Of a stretch of 38,858 nucleotides of DNA, positions 32,623 through 38,858 are shown one piece after another. Under the pieces are notes generated by a model. It searched no databases and was not told where the DNA came from. It saw nothing but the letters and a program-made list of their open reading frames with translations. This DNA comes from Deltaproteobacteria bacterium (GTDB lineage Bacteria > Myxococcota_A > UBA9042 > PHBI01), in the NCBI GenBank assembly GCA_011526585.1, contig WYBB01000132.1, forward strand, positions 1 through 38,858, given 5' to 3'. The position numbers and the translations under genes were made by a program. How positions within the stretch are numbered: the first letter of the stretch is position 1; every line of letters begins with the position of its first letter.

Positions 32623-34346
32623 GGCGCGTTCTCCGGCGGCGGCGGCGCCGCGCGAGGATTCGGGGGGAGGTGGAGCGGGTTCGTGAGGATCGGGGGGCGC
32701 GTGCGCGGGCGGGCGGAGCGTTGGAGCTCGACCTCGGAGATGAGGATCGCGGGGGCGACGACCGAGACCGGGACCATGCCGGACTCGGCGCCACAATAGC
32801 CGTTGAAGACGCCGGGCGTGTCGCCGGCGGCGATGATCTTTCCGATGGTGGTGAGCGGGGTGCCCACGAGGTCGACTCCGCGGACGAGCGTCTCGTGGCC
32901 CGACTCCGCATCCACCTTGTACACCGTGCGGGCCTCTCCTTTGAAGGCCTGGTAGCCGTAACTCGAGGTATTCGTCTGCCCACCCGCGAGGTCGCGCACG
33001 ATCAGGCCGAAGGGCTTGCCGGCCTTGCGCACCTCGGCGAGCAGGCGCGCCTTGAGCTCGGAGGCGGCGACGGGCGCGTGGGCGAGGACGATGAGGTTGC
33101 CCTGGCGCGCCACGGGTCGGCGCGTGCCTTGGGCGCGGCCGTGGCCGTTGGAGCGCTTGGCGCCGGGGGCCGGGCGGCGTGCGCTGAGGAATGCGCGGAG
33201 GACGCCGCGATCGACGAGGGTCACCGGCTCGGCCGCGACGCCCTCGTCGTCGAAGGCGTAGTGGCCGTTGAGGGGGATGGGGCCGAGGTGGGAGCGCGTC
33301 GGGTCGTCGAGGAGCGAGAGGAAGTCGGGCAGGATGGGCTGGCCGAGGTAGCGCGAGAAGGTCTGGCCATCGCTGTCGGCCTGTCGGTTGCCCTCGAGGC
33401 GGTGGCCGATGACCTCGTGGAAGAGGACGCCGGTGGCGACGGGGCTCAAGATCGCGGGGCCGGTGTAGGGCTCGAGGAGCGGCGCCGCGCGGAGCTCGGA
33501 GAGGATCTTCGAGAGGTGGTCGATCTCGCGCTCGAGGTCGGCGAGTGCGGGCAGGGCGCGCTCGGATGGCGCGTAGAGCGCGAAGGCGTGGTCGATCTGC
33601 ATGCCGTCGTCGGCGCGCGTGGAGGCGCTGGCGTGGACGGCGAAGACGGGTTGGACCGTGCGCAGGCGCGTGCCCTCGGAGCTGACGAGCCAGCGGGTCT
33701 CGACGAGGGCCTCGAGGCGGACCTCGGCATCGAAGATCTGCGGGTTGTCGGAGAGGCGTCGCGAGAGTGAGCGCACGATGTCGCGCCAGCGGTCGCGGTC
33801 GAGTGCCAGCGCCATGGGGGCGGCGAGGCTGCGCACCGGCGGGGCCGGCGAGAAGCTCGGGCCGCGATCGGGGGCGGCGAGCGCGTGCACGCCCTGCCCC
33901 TTGAGCTCGAGATAGCTCGCCAGGGCCTGCTTGTAGCGGAAGTCGGTGACCTGCCAGAGGGTGTGACGCAGCGCGGCGACGTCGTCATCGAGGGCGACCG
34001 TGTCCGTGGGCACGTAGACGCCTTCGTCCACCCATTCCCAGTCGGGATCGTCGGAGCTGTCGGTGTCGTAGGAACCGACGCGCACGTCGGCGGTGGCGCT
34101 CCGACGACGCTGGGCGGCGTCGACGAAGAGCGCGCCGTGCTTCGCGCTGAGCTCGATCTGCTCGGTCTGCTCGACGACGAGCGCGAGGAAGTAGGGGGAC
34201 TCGTAGCCGGGCAGGTGGAGGTTGTCGCGCGACCGCGCGAGCTCGTCCTCCATGGCCCGCAGGACCGGGTCGCCCGGCGGCGCGCCGCGCGCCGAGGCAC
34301 AGGCGAGGAGGAGGTGGACCGAGAGGAGGGGCGTGAGCGTCCGCAT
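32619..34346 (-). CDS. Exported TldD/PmbA-family metalloprotease (lipoprotein)
   Basis: A 575-residue protein of the TldD/PmbA family. The zinc-binding HExxxH is HEVIGH (310-315) in ATGVLFHEVIGHRLEG, and the third-ligand region YCGAESGMVPVSVVAPAIL is present. E. coli TldD/E is cytoplasmic and cleaves unfolded peptides. This protein instead begins with MRTLTPLLSVHLLLACASA, a signal peptide with a canonical lipobox LLAC (Cys16), so it should be anchored outside the cytoplasm. No TldE partner is in the window. It heads the left-facing series and its stop overlaps the PP2C TTG start. The Pro/Arg-rich tail (about 550-575) is low complexity. Confidence 0.88.
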   Translation of the reverse strand: MRTLTPLLSVHLLLACASARGAPPGDPVLRAMEDELARSRDNLHLPGYESPYFLALVVEQTEQIELSAKHGALFVDAAQRRRSATADVRVGSYDTDSSDDPDWEWVDEGVYVPTDTVALDDDVAALRHTLWQVTDFRYKQALASYLELKGQGVHALAAPDRGPSFSPAPPVRSLAAPMALALDRDRWRDIVRSLSRRLSDNPQIFDAEVRLEALVETRWLVSSEGTRLRTVQPVFAVHASASTRADDGMQIDHAFALYAPSERALPALADLEREIDHLSKILSELRAAPLLEPYTGPAILSPVATGVLFHEVIGHRLEGNRQADSDGQTFSRYLGQPILPDFLSLLDDPTRSHLGPIPLNGHYAFDDEGVAAEPVTLVDRGVLRAFLSARRPAPGAKRSNGHGRAQGTRRPVARQGNLIVLAHAPVAASELKARLLAEVRKAGKPFGLIVRDLAGGQTNTSSYGYQAFKGEARTVYKVDAESGHETLVRGVDLVGTPLTTIGKIIAAGDTPGVFNGYCGAESGMVPVSVVAPAILISEVELQRSARPRTRPPILTNPLHLPPNPRAAPPPPENAP

Positions 34347-34452
34347 CCCGAGCGCGGTACTTCGAGCCCGGACACGCGGTCAAGTCGATGGTCGAGCTGG
34401 CCCTGCCGCGCGCCGCTCAAACCTCGGTCCGACGCCGGAGCGTAGGGCTCGA

Positions 34453-34468
34453 TGTTTCACGTGCAACA
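34453..34468. promoter_or_regulatory. parS site 1
   Basis: TGTTTCACGTGCAACA matches the near-universal ParB-binding 16-mer TGTTNCACGTGAAACA at 15 of 16 positions. It is in the 316-bp gap between the TldD and parA genes. ParB spreads from such sites as a CTP-dependent clamp. Confidence 0.85.
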
Positions 34469-34575
34469 TCCAGACGCCCCGAGGTTGGTTCGCGCCTCAC
34501 GATGGCACGCATTTTTCGGCTCTGCTCCAGAAAAGAAGTCCCGAGATTAGATACGGCATTTCAAGATCTTGCAAA

Positions 34576-34591
34576 TGTTCCACGTGAAACG
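34576..34591. promoter_or_regulatory. parS site 2
   Basis: TGTTCCACGTGAAACG matches the parS consensus TGTTNCACGTGAAACA except for the last base. It lies 72 bp upstream of parA, 107 bp after site 1. Two sites in one promoter region also allow ParB to influence parAB transcription. Confidence 0.85.
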
Positions 34592-34631
34592 CTTGACGCG
34601 ATCGATCGAATGCCTGAAAAGCGCCCTATCT

Positions 34632-34651
34632 CGCTCGCCACAAGGCGAGCG
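34632..34651 (+). promoter_or_regulatory. Stem-loop in the parA leader
   Basis: A perfect 8-bp stem CGCTCGCC/GGCGAGCG with an ACAA loop ends 11 nt before the parA ATG; AGGAAG, the likely ribosome-binding site, starts 2-3 nt after the stem. It could limit ribosome access or pause transcription. There is no T-run, so it is not a terminator. Confidence 0.55.
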
Positions 34652-34662
34652 GCCAGGAAGCC

Positions 34663-35466
34663 ATGAGCAGAATCCTTGCGATTGCAAATCAGAAGGGCGG
34701 CGTAGGCAAGACCACGACGGCCGTGAACCTTGCGGCGTCGCTGGCCGTTGCCGAGCTGCGCACGCTCCTCATCGACCTCGACCCCCAGGGCAATACGACG
34801 TCGGCCTACGGGCTGGACAAGGCCGACATGAAGACCCATGTCTACCACGCCCTGGTCGACGGGGTTCCGCTGGCCGAGACCCTGGTCACGACCGAGCTGC
34901 CGATGCTCAAGCTCGCGCCAACCGGTCCCGACCTCGCTGGCGCAGAGGTGGAGCTCGTCAACATGGTGGCGCGTGAGCATCGCCTGCAGCAGGCTCTCGC
35001 CCCCCTTCGCGACCAGTTCGACTACATCATCATCGACTGCCCACCGAGTCTGGGGCTCCTGACCCTCAACGCGCTGACGGTCGCCGACTCGGTCATCATC
35101 CCGCTCCAGTGTGAGTTCTACGCGATGGAGGGCATGGGCCACCTCATGTCGACCATCGAGCTCGTGCGCACCCACCTGAACCCGCGGCTGCAGGTCGATG
35201 GCATCGTGCTGACGATGTACGACCGCCGCAACAAGCTCTCGCTCCAGGTCGAGAGCGAGACCACCAGCTACTTCGGCCGGCAGGTCTTCGAGACGCGGAT
35301 CCCCCGCAACGTCCGCCTCTCGGAGAGCCCGTCCTTCGGCAAGCCGGCGGTCCTCTACGATGTGACCGCTCCCGGCACCAAGGCCTACCTCGAGCTGGCG
35401 AGCGAGCTCATCGCGCGCCTGTCGCCCCGGTCCACCGAAACCCACACCATGGCAGGTGCAGCATGA
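34663..35466 (+). CDS. parA: Chromosome-partitioning ATPase ParA (Soj)
   Basis: A 267-residue ParA/MinD-family ATPase. The deviant Walker A is NQKGGVGKTTTAVNLA (9-24) with the signature lysine, Walker A' is LLIDLDPQGN and Walker B is YIIIDCPPSLG. Further conserved stretches are PLQCEFYAMEGMGHLM and RIPRNVRLSESPSFGKP. It lacks the N-terminal helix-turn-helix of plasmid ParA, as chromosomal Soj does. ATP-dependent dimers coat the nucleoid and are released by ParB-parS complexes, moving origins apart. AGGAAG precedes the ATG. Its stop overlaps the parB start as ATGA. It reads away from the two parS sites. Confidence 0.95.
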   Translation: MSRILAIANQKGGVGKTTTAVNLAASLAVAELRTLLIDLDPQGNTTSAYGLDKADMKTHVYHALVDGVPLAETLVTTELPMLKLAPTGPDLAGAEVELVNMVAREHRLQQALAPLRDQFDYIIIDCPPSLGLLTLNALTVADSVIIPLQCEFYAMEGMGHLMSTIELVRTHLNPRLQVDGIVLTMYDRRNKLSLQVESETTSYFGRQVFETRIPRNVRLSESPSFGKPAVLYDVTAPGTKAYLELASELIARLSPRSTETHTMAGAA

Positions 35467-36362
35467 CCCTCGGACGCTCCGCTCTCGGCAAGGGCCTCTC
35501 GGCCCTCATCCCCGCGCCACGCTACGCGAACCAGCGCGATGACTACTTCCTGTGCTCCATCGCGGATGTCGCCGCCGACCCGGGCCAGCCTCGCATGCGC
35601 TTCGACGACGAGCGCCTCGACGAGCTCGTCGCGTCGATCAAGGAGAAGGGGATCCTGCAGCCGCTGGTGGTGCGCAAGGCGCTCGGCGAGCAGAAGGGCT
35701 ACATCGTCATCGCGGGCGAACGTCGTCTGCGCGCCGCCCGGAAGGCCGGGCTCAGCGAGGTCCCGGTCCTGGTCAAGGACGTCGCGACCAACGAAGCGCT
35801 CGAGCTCGCGTTGATCGAGAACCTCCAGCGCGAAGACCTCAACCCCATCGAGGAGGCGCTGGCCTACCAGCGGCTGCTCGAGGGCGAGGACTACACCCAG
35901 GATGTGCTGGCCCGCCGGCTCGGCAAGAACCGCTCGACGATCGCCAACGCGCTCCGCCTGCTCCGCCTCGGCGCGAGTCACCAGGCGATGGTCGTCGAGG
36001 GGCGAATCACCGCGGGTCACGCGCGCTGCCTGCTCGCGGTCGAGGACGACGCGCAACGCGACACGCTCGCCGCCAAGATCCTCGACGAGGATCTCTCGGT
36101 TCGCGAGGCCGAGGAGTGGGTGCGGCGCGAGCGCGAGGCCCCGCGTGCACCGGCCGAGCCCAACCCCACGCCGCGCGTGGCGCCGCTCCAGCCCTACTAC
36201 GAGTCGGTCGCCGAGGACCTGACGCGCGCGCTCGGCGCGGCGGTCCAGATCCAGTCGCGCGGCCGCAAGGGTCGGATCTGCATCAACTTCGAGAGCCTGG
36301 ACGAGCTCCGTCGGCTCAAGGCGATGCTCGCGCCGGACGGCGAGCTGGCCAGGACCGCCTGA
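35463..36362 (+). CDS. parB: Chromosome-partitioning CTPase ParB (Spo0J)
   Basis: A 299-residue ParB. It starts with the ParA-stimulating peptide (LGKGLSALIP, about 8-17). The CTP-binding N-domain has GERRLRAARKAG (box II, GERR 85-88) and ENLQREDLNPIEEAL (box III). The parS-binding helix-turn-helix is DVLARRLGKNRSTIANALRL, and the C-terminal dimerisation zipper is RICINFESLDELRRLKAML. All features of a working CTP switch are present. It should load at the parS sites upstream of parA. Confidence 0.95.
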   Translation: MTLGRSALGKGLSALIPAPRYANQRDDYFLCSIADVAADPGQPRMRFDDERLDELVASIKEKGILQPLVVRKALGEQKGYIVIAGERRLRAARKAGLSEVPVLVKDVATNEALELALIENLQREDLNPIEEALAYQRLLEGEDYTQDVLARRLGKNRSTIANALRLLRLGASHQAMVVEGRITAGHARCLLAVEDDAQRDTLAAKILDEDLSVREAEEWVRREREAPRAPAEPNPTPRVAPLQPYYESVAEDLTRALGAAVQIQSRGRKGRICINFESLDELRRLKAMLAPDGELARTA

Positions 36363-36416
36363 CCACGACGCGCTCACCGAGCGGGGCGCTGATCCCGGAC
36401 CAGCCAGTCGGGCTGC

Positions 36417-37025
36417 TCACTCCGGGCTCGCGCCCGCGGCTCCGTCGGCGTAGCCGAGCGAAAAGCCCGCCGTCACGAGGTCGAGACAGCGCCGCCGCGA
36501 GACGTAATGGGACTCGCTGGCGCGCGCGACGACCGCGTAGAGCTTGCCGTCCTCGAGCCAGTAGGTCGCGCGCTCGGCGACGGTGCGGCCATCGACCCGT
36601 CCGACGACCTCGTAGCGCCGCGCGGTCCAGATGTCGTACTTGACGTCCTCGTCGACCTGCACCTCGAGGGCCTCCCAGGCGAGCGACCTCCGCGCCGCAT
36701 CGGCCGCGTCGCGCGCGCCGAGTCCCGCGGCGGGCCGCGCGAGCACCCAACCGAGGCAGCGCGTGCCCTGCCTCACCGCGAGCTTCACGTCCTCGCCCAG
36801 CGCGCCCAGGGCGTCACCCTCGAGCCGCTCCCAGCCGCTGCCGGTGGTCACGAAGACGAGCCCACTCCCCCCATCCCTCCACGTCGCGCGGGCCTCGGCG
36901 ACGTCCGGGGGATGGAAGTCCTCGAGCACGATCGAAGGCCGCTCGCCGGCCTCCTCGCCAGGGCAACCGACCGCGACCCCGAAGGCCATGCACCCGAGCG
37001 CGCTCGCTACGACAAGCCTCTTCAT
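36417..37025 (-). CDS. Putative lipoprotein of unknown function
   Basis: A 202-residue protein. The signal sequence (MKRLVVASALGCMAFGVAVGC) has cysteines at 12 and 21; Cys21 behind AVG is the more likely anchor. The mature part is a mixed alpha/beta protein (GLVFVTTGSGWERLEGDALG, DVKYDIWTARRYEVVGRVDG, YWLEDGKLYAVVARASESHY). No family is recognised. It is convergent with parB across 54 bp without a clear terminator. Starts upstream of ATG 37025 would run into the neighbouring gene. Confidence 0.65.
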   Translation of the reverse strand: MKRLVVASALGCMAFGVAVGCPGEEAGERPSIVLEDFHPPDVAEARATWRDGGSGLVFVTTGSGWERLEGDALGALGEDVKLAVRQGTRCLGWVLARPAAGLGARDAADAARRSLAWEALEVQVDEDVKYDIWTARRYEVVGRVDGRTVAERATYWLEDGKLYAVVARASESHYVSRRRCLDLVTAGFSLGYADGAAGASPE

Positions 37026-37063
37026 CGCGCCATCGGAGCACACGGCCCCCCCGGCGTCGAGGC

Positions 37064-37564
37064 TCAACGCCCTCGCCCTCGCAGATCGCGCGGCACCTCC
37101 GCGATCCAGCCCACCTCGACGAGCCCCCAGAGCCCGATCAGGATCGCCTCGGCCACGTCGTGCGTGAGCGAGGTCGGCCGCCTCGCCCCGGCCTGCGCGA
37201 TGACCCTGCGCGCCAGTCGCCCTGCCGCCTCCTTCGCGCGTTCGGCGTCCTGTCGCTCCGTCGGTTCGAGCAGCGCCGTACGCCACCGCTCCGCCGAGGT
37301 CCACAGCACCCTGGCGCCGCGCTTGTCGGCGAGCTTCGACCAGATCGCCGCCAGGTGCTGGTCCCCTTCACACACGAGCCAGGCGATCGCCGGCGCCTCG
37401 TCCATCACGCGCGGCAGCGCGCACTTGAGCGCACCGACCGACGGGAAGCGCGTCGACCGGTAGCGCAGGAGCCGTCCGTCGCGCCCATAGACCGCCAGCC
37501 CGGTACGCAGGCCCAGGTCGACCGCGAGCAGGGTAGGGTGGGGCGGCGCATCCGGATCCGTCAT
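37064..37564 (-). CDS. RuvC-like RNase H-fold protein
   Basis: A 166-residue protein with the RNase H/RuvC fold layout. Strand one is LLAVDLGLRTGLAVYG with Asp16 (D-x-G-x-x-T-G). A central acidic residue, Glu67, is in WLVCEGDQ. The C-terminal helix HDVAEAILIGLWGL has His135/Asp136 and Glu139, as in RuvC's HD-AEA helix. This fits a Holliday-junction resolvase-like or related nuclease, but overall length and surroundings are not those of ruvC (no ruvA/ruvB). Its ATG lies 27 bp from the divergent Rieske gene, so the two promoters overlap. Confidence 0.7.
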   Translation of the reverse strand: MTDPDAPPHPTLLAVDLGLRTGLAVYGRDGRLLRYRSTRFPSVGALKCALPRVMDEAPAIAWLVCEGDQHLAAIWSKLADKRGARVLWTSAERWRTALLEPTERQDAERAKEAAGRLARRVIAQAGARRPTSLTHDVAEAILIGLWGLVEVGWIAEVPRDLRGRGR

Positions 37565-37591
37565 GCTACCCTCATCCCCGGAGGTGTGCCC

Positions 37592-38059
37592 ATGAGCAAG
37601 TCCCCGTCCTCTCGCCGCGATTTCCTGGCGACCAGCGCGCGGACCGCGACCGCCGTCGGTCTCGCCGGTTCCTGCGCGAGCTGCGCCTGGTTCAACAAGA
37701 ACGACATCCAGGTCGAGGCCCGCCCCGAGGATCAGACCCTGACGCTGTCCTTCGAGCGCCACCCGGCGCTCAAGGATCCGCACGGCACCGTCAACGTGGA
37801 GGCCCGCGACGGCGACGTGCGCCTCGTCATCCTGCGCCGGCCCGACGGCCAGCTCGTCGCGCTCTCGATGGAGTGCACCCACTGGGGCTGCGACGTCGAC
37901 TGGGACAAGGCGAAGGCCCACTTCGAGTGCCCCTGCCACGGCTCGCTCTTCGACGCGTCCGGTGCCGTGCTCGAAGGCCCCGCCGACGAGCCGCTGCGCG
38001 CCTACCCCGTGACGGAGACCGAGACCGGCTGCGTCGTTCAGCTCACGCCCACGGCCTGA
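37592..38059 (+). CDS. Tat-exported Rieske [2Fe-2S] protein
   Basis: A 155-residue protein. The twin-arginine signal is SSRRDFLATSARTATAVGLAG, and Cys28 (LAGSC) may be lipidated. The cluster-binding boxes are CTHWGC (Cys95, His97) and CPCHGSLFD (Cys113, His116); Cys100 and Cys115 form the disulfide typical of high-potential Rieske proteins. It resembles the iron-sulfur subunit of cytochrome bc-type complexes, but no cytochrome b gene is adjacent, so its electron partners are unknown. GGAGG lies 7 nt before the ATG. Confidence 0.92.
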   Translation: MSKSPSSRRDFLATSARTATAVGLAGSCASCAWFNKNDIQVEARPEDQTLTLSFERHPALKDPHGTVNVEARDGDVRLVILRRPDGQLVALSMECTHWGCDVDWDKAKAHFECPCHGSLFDASGAVLEGPADEPLRAYPVTETETGCVVQLTPTA

Positions 38060-38079
38060 CGTCCCCCCGACGTCGTCGC

Positions 38080-38694
38080 TCACCCGCTCGCGCGCAGGCG
38101 CGCGATCTCCTCCTCGACCTGCGCGCGCTCCGGGACCTCCCCCGCGACCTTCAACCACCCGCCCAGCGCCTCGGCCGCTCCGACCCGCTCCCCCGCCCGC
38201 TCGAGCGCGGTCGCCAGGTTCCACCACGTCGTCGCCTCGAACGGGTTCGACGAGATGCTCTCGCGATAGGCGTTGACCGCCTCGGCCGGGTGTCCCGCGT
38301 CCAGGAACGCATCCCCGAGCAGGCTCAGCGCCTCCCAGTTGCCCGGCTCGACCGCGAGCACCCGCTCGAGCGCCCGCGCCGCGTCGGCCGGCCGCCCGCC
38401 GGCGATCCTCAGATCCGCCAGCTCCAGCAAGAGCTCGCGCCGCCCCTCCCAGGCTCCGTCCCCGGTCTCCGCCCACGCGGCCTTCAGCGTCGCCTCGGCT
38501 TCATCGCCGCGCCCGAGCTCCCGCAGCACCTGCGCGAGGAGCCGCGCAACTTCGAGATCCCCACGGTCGCCCTGCCACAGGCGCGTCAGTCGATCCGCCG
38601 CCAGCGCCCAGCTGCCCCGCGCCACGGCGATCTTCGCCTGCGCCAGCTGCCGCGCCCGCGCGCCGTCATTGCCAAGTCGGGTTGAATCGACCAT
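38080..38694 (-). CDS. TPR-repeat protein
   Basis: A 204-residue helical protein with four to five TPR-like repeats (GDLEVARLLAQVLRELGRGD, RRELLLELADLRIAGGRPAD, GNWEALSLLGDAFLDAGHPA, EATTWWNLATALERAG). It has no signal peptide. The start is ATG 38694: longer starts would overlap the divergent mnmE gene, which begins 10 bp away. It is convergent with the Rieske gene at 20 bp. Likely a protein-interaction module of unknown partner. Confidence 0.75.
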   Translation of the reverse strand: MVDSTRLGNDGARARQLAQAKIAVARGSWALAADRLTRLWQGDRGDLEVARLLAQVLRELGRGDEAEATLKAAWAETGDGAWEGRRELLLELADLRIAGGRPADAARALERVLAVEPGNWEALSLLGDAFLDAGHPAEAVNAYRESISSNPFEATTWWNLATALERAGERVGAAEALGGWLKVAGEVPERAQVEEEIARLRASG

Positions 38695-38704
38695 CACCAG
38701 CCCG

Positions 38705-38858
38705 ATGCGGACTGCTCCCGCCGACGACACCATCGCCGCCGTCGCCACCGCCGCCGGCGGAGGTGTCGGCATCATACGGATTTCCGGACCCGACGCCATT
38801 TCCGTGGCCTCGTCGCTCTTCGCCGCGCGCGACCCGGCCTGGTCCCGCCACCCCCGCG
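38705..38858 (+). CDS. mnmE: tRNA modification GTPase MnmE, N-terminal 51 codons (cut by window end)
   Basis: The sequence starts MRTAPADDTIAAVATAAGG and continues GVGIIRISGPDAISVASSLF, the characteristic beginning of MnmE/TrmE (DTIaAiaTa.G.GgigiiRiSGp), its folate-binding domain. MnmE with MnmG installs the cmnm5 modification on wobble uridine of certain tRNAs. The GTPase domain lies beyond the window. No Shine-Dalgarno is apparent before ATG 38705. Presence near rsmG and parAB fits the conserved origin-proximal neighbourhood. Confidence 0.88.
   Translation, partial: MRTAPADDTIAAVATAAGGGVGIIRISGPDAISVASSLFAARDPAWSRHPR

Noticed and set aside
34347..34662. Replication origin (oriC) in the AT-richer parA upstream gap
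   Set aside because: No TTATCCACA-type DnaA boxes or AT-rich repeat series seen; parS sites alone do not make an origin.

Overview
The window looks like a piece of the main chromosome of a very GC-rich Myxococcota-type (formerly deltaproteobacterial) bacterium. The pointers are strong GC bias at third codon positions, a Ser/Thr protein kinase with C-terminal GYF-like and DUF4388-like domains, many TPR proteins, a cysteine-rich surface lipoprotein, and parA/parB with two parS-like sites in the same neighbourhood as rsmG and the start of mnmE (an origin-proximal set of genes). This assignment is inferred from content; no rRNA or other taxonomic marker is present.

Region 1 (1-12.4 kb) is a surface-polysaccharide locus. 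On the right-facing strand are an FkbM-type methyltransferase lacking a recognisable N-terminal half and a multi-pass polymerase-like membrane protein. On the left-facing strand is a tightly overlapping operon: WecA/MraY-type initiating transferase, GT4 glycosyltransferase, Wzc-like chain-length regulator/tyrosine kinase with a (Gly-Tyr)n tail, and an O-antigen-ligase-like protein fused to TPRs. Between the two lies an accessory islet (2.2-4.6 kb) with a Uma2-type nuclease, a decayed ureG fragment and two type II toxin-antitoxin pairs, both with PIN toxins, each preceded by an inverted repeat.

Region 2 (12.4-14.7 kb) has an orphan phage-baseplate/VgrG-type spike protein, divergent from a secreted SGNH hydrolase.

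Region 3 (14.8-21.6 kb) is an oppABCDF peptide importer operon with stop/start overlaps at every junction. It carries the most unusual feature of the window: both permeases have extra domains in the loop after the first membrane helix. OppC carries four EF-hand-type calcium loops and OppB a lipoyl/biotinyl-like hammerhead domain without the modifiable lysine. Both inserts should face the periplasm, where the binding protein docks.

Region 4 (21.6-26 kb) has a small membrane protein, a stand-alone response-regulator receiver next to a Slt-type lytic transglycosylase, and a secreted cysteine-rich protein with somatomedin-B-like modules.

Region 5 (26-34.4 kb) is a left-facing series: secreted TldD-like metalloprotease, PP2C phosphatase, small lipoprotein, Ser/Thr kinase, glycerophosphodiester phosphodiesterase, TPR protein, rsmG. 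Most neighbours overlap by 4 nt, so a kinase and an opposing phosphatase are probably co-expressed with envelope functions.

Region 6 (34.4-38.9 kb) has two parS-like sites, a hairpin in the parA leader, parA-parB, a lipoprotein, a RuvC-like RNase-H-fold protein divergent from a Tat-exported Rieske protein, a small TPR protein, and the first 51 codons of mnmE running off the end.

Small-scale repeats: a 51-bp tandem repeat that begins in the oppF stop region, three copies of a dispersed palindrome (GGCGGCC-ACGA-GGGCCGC type) in intergenic gaps, and a hexanucleotide coding repeat in the wzc-like gene.
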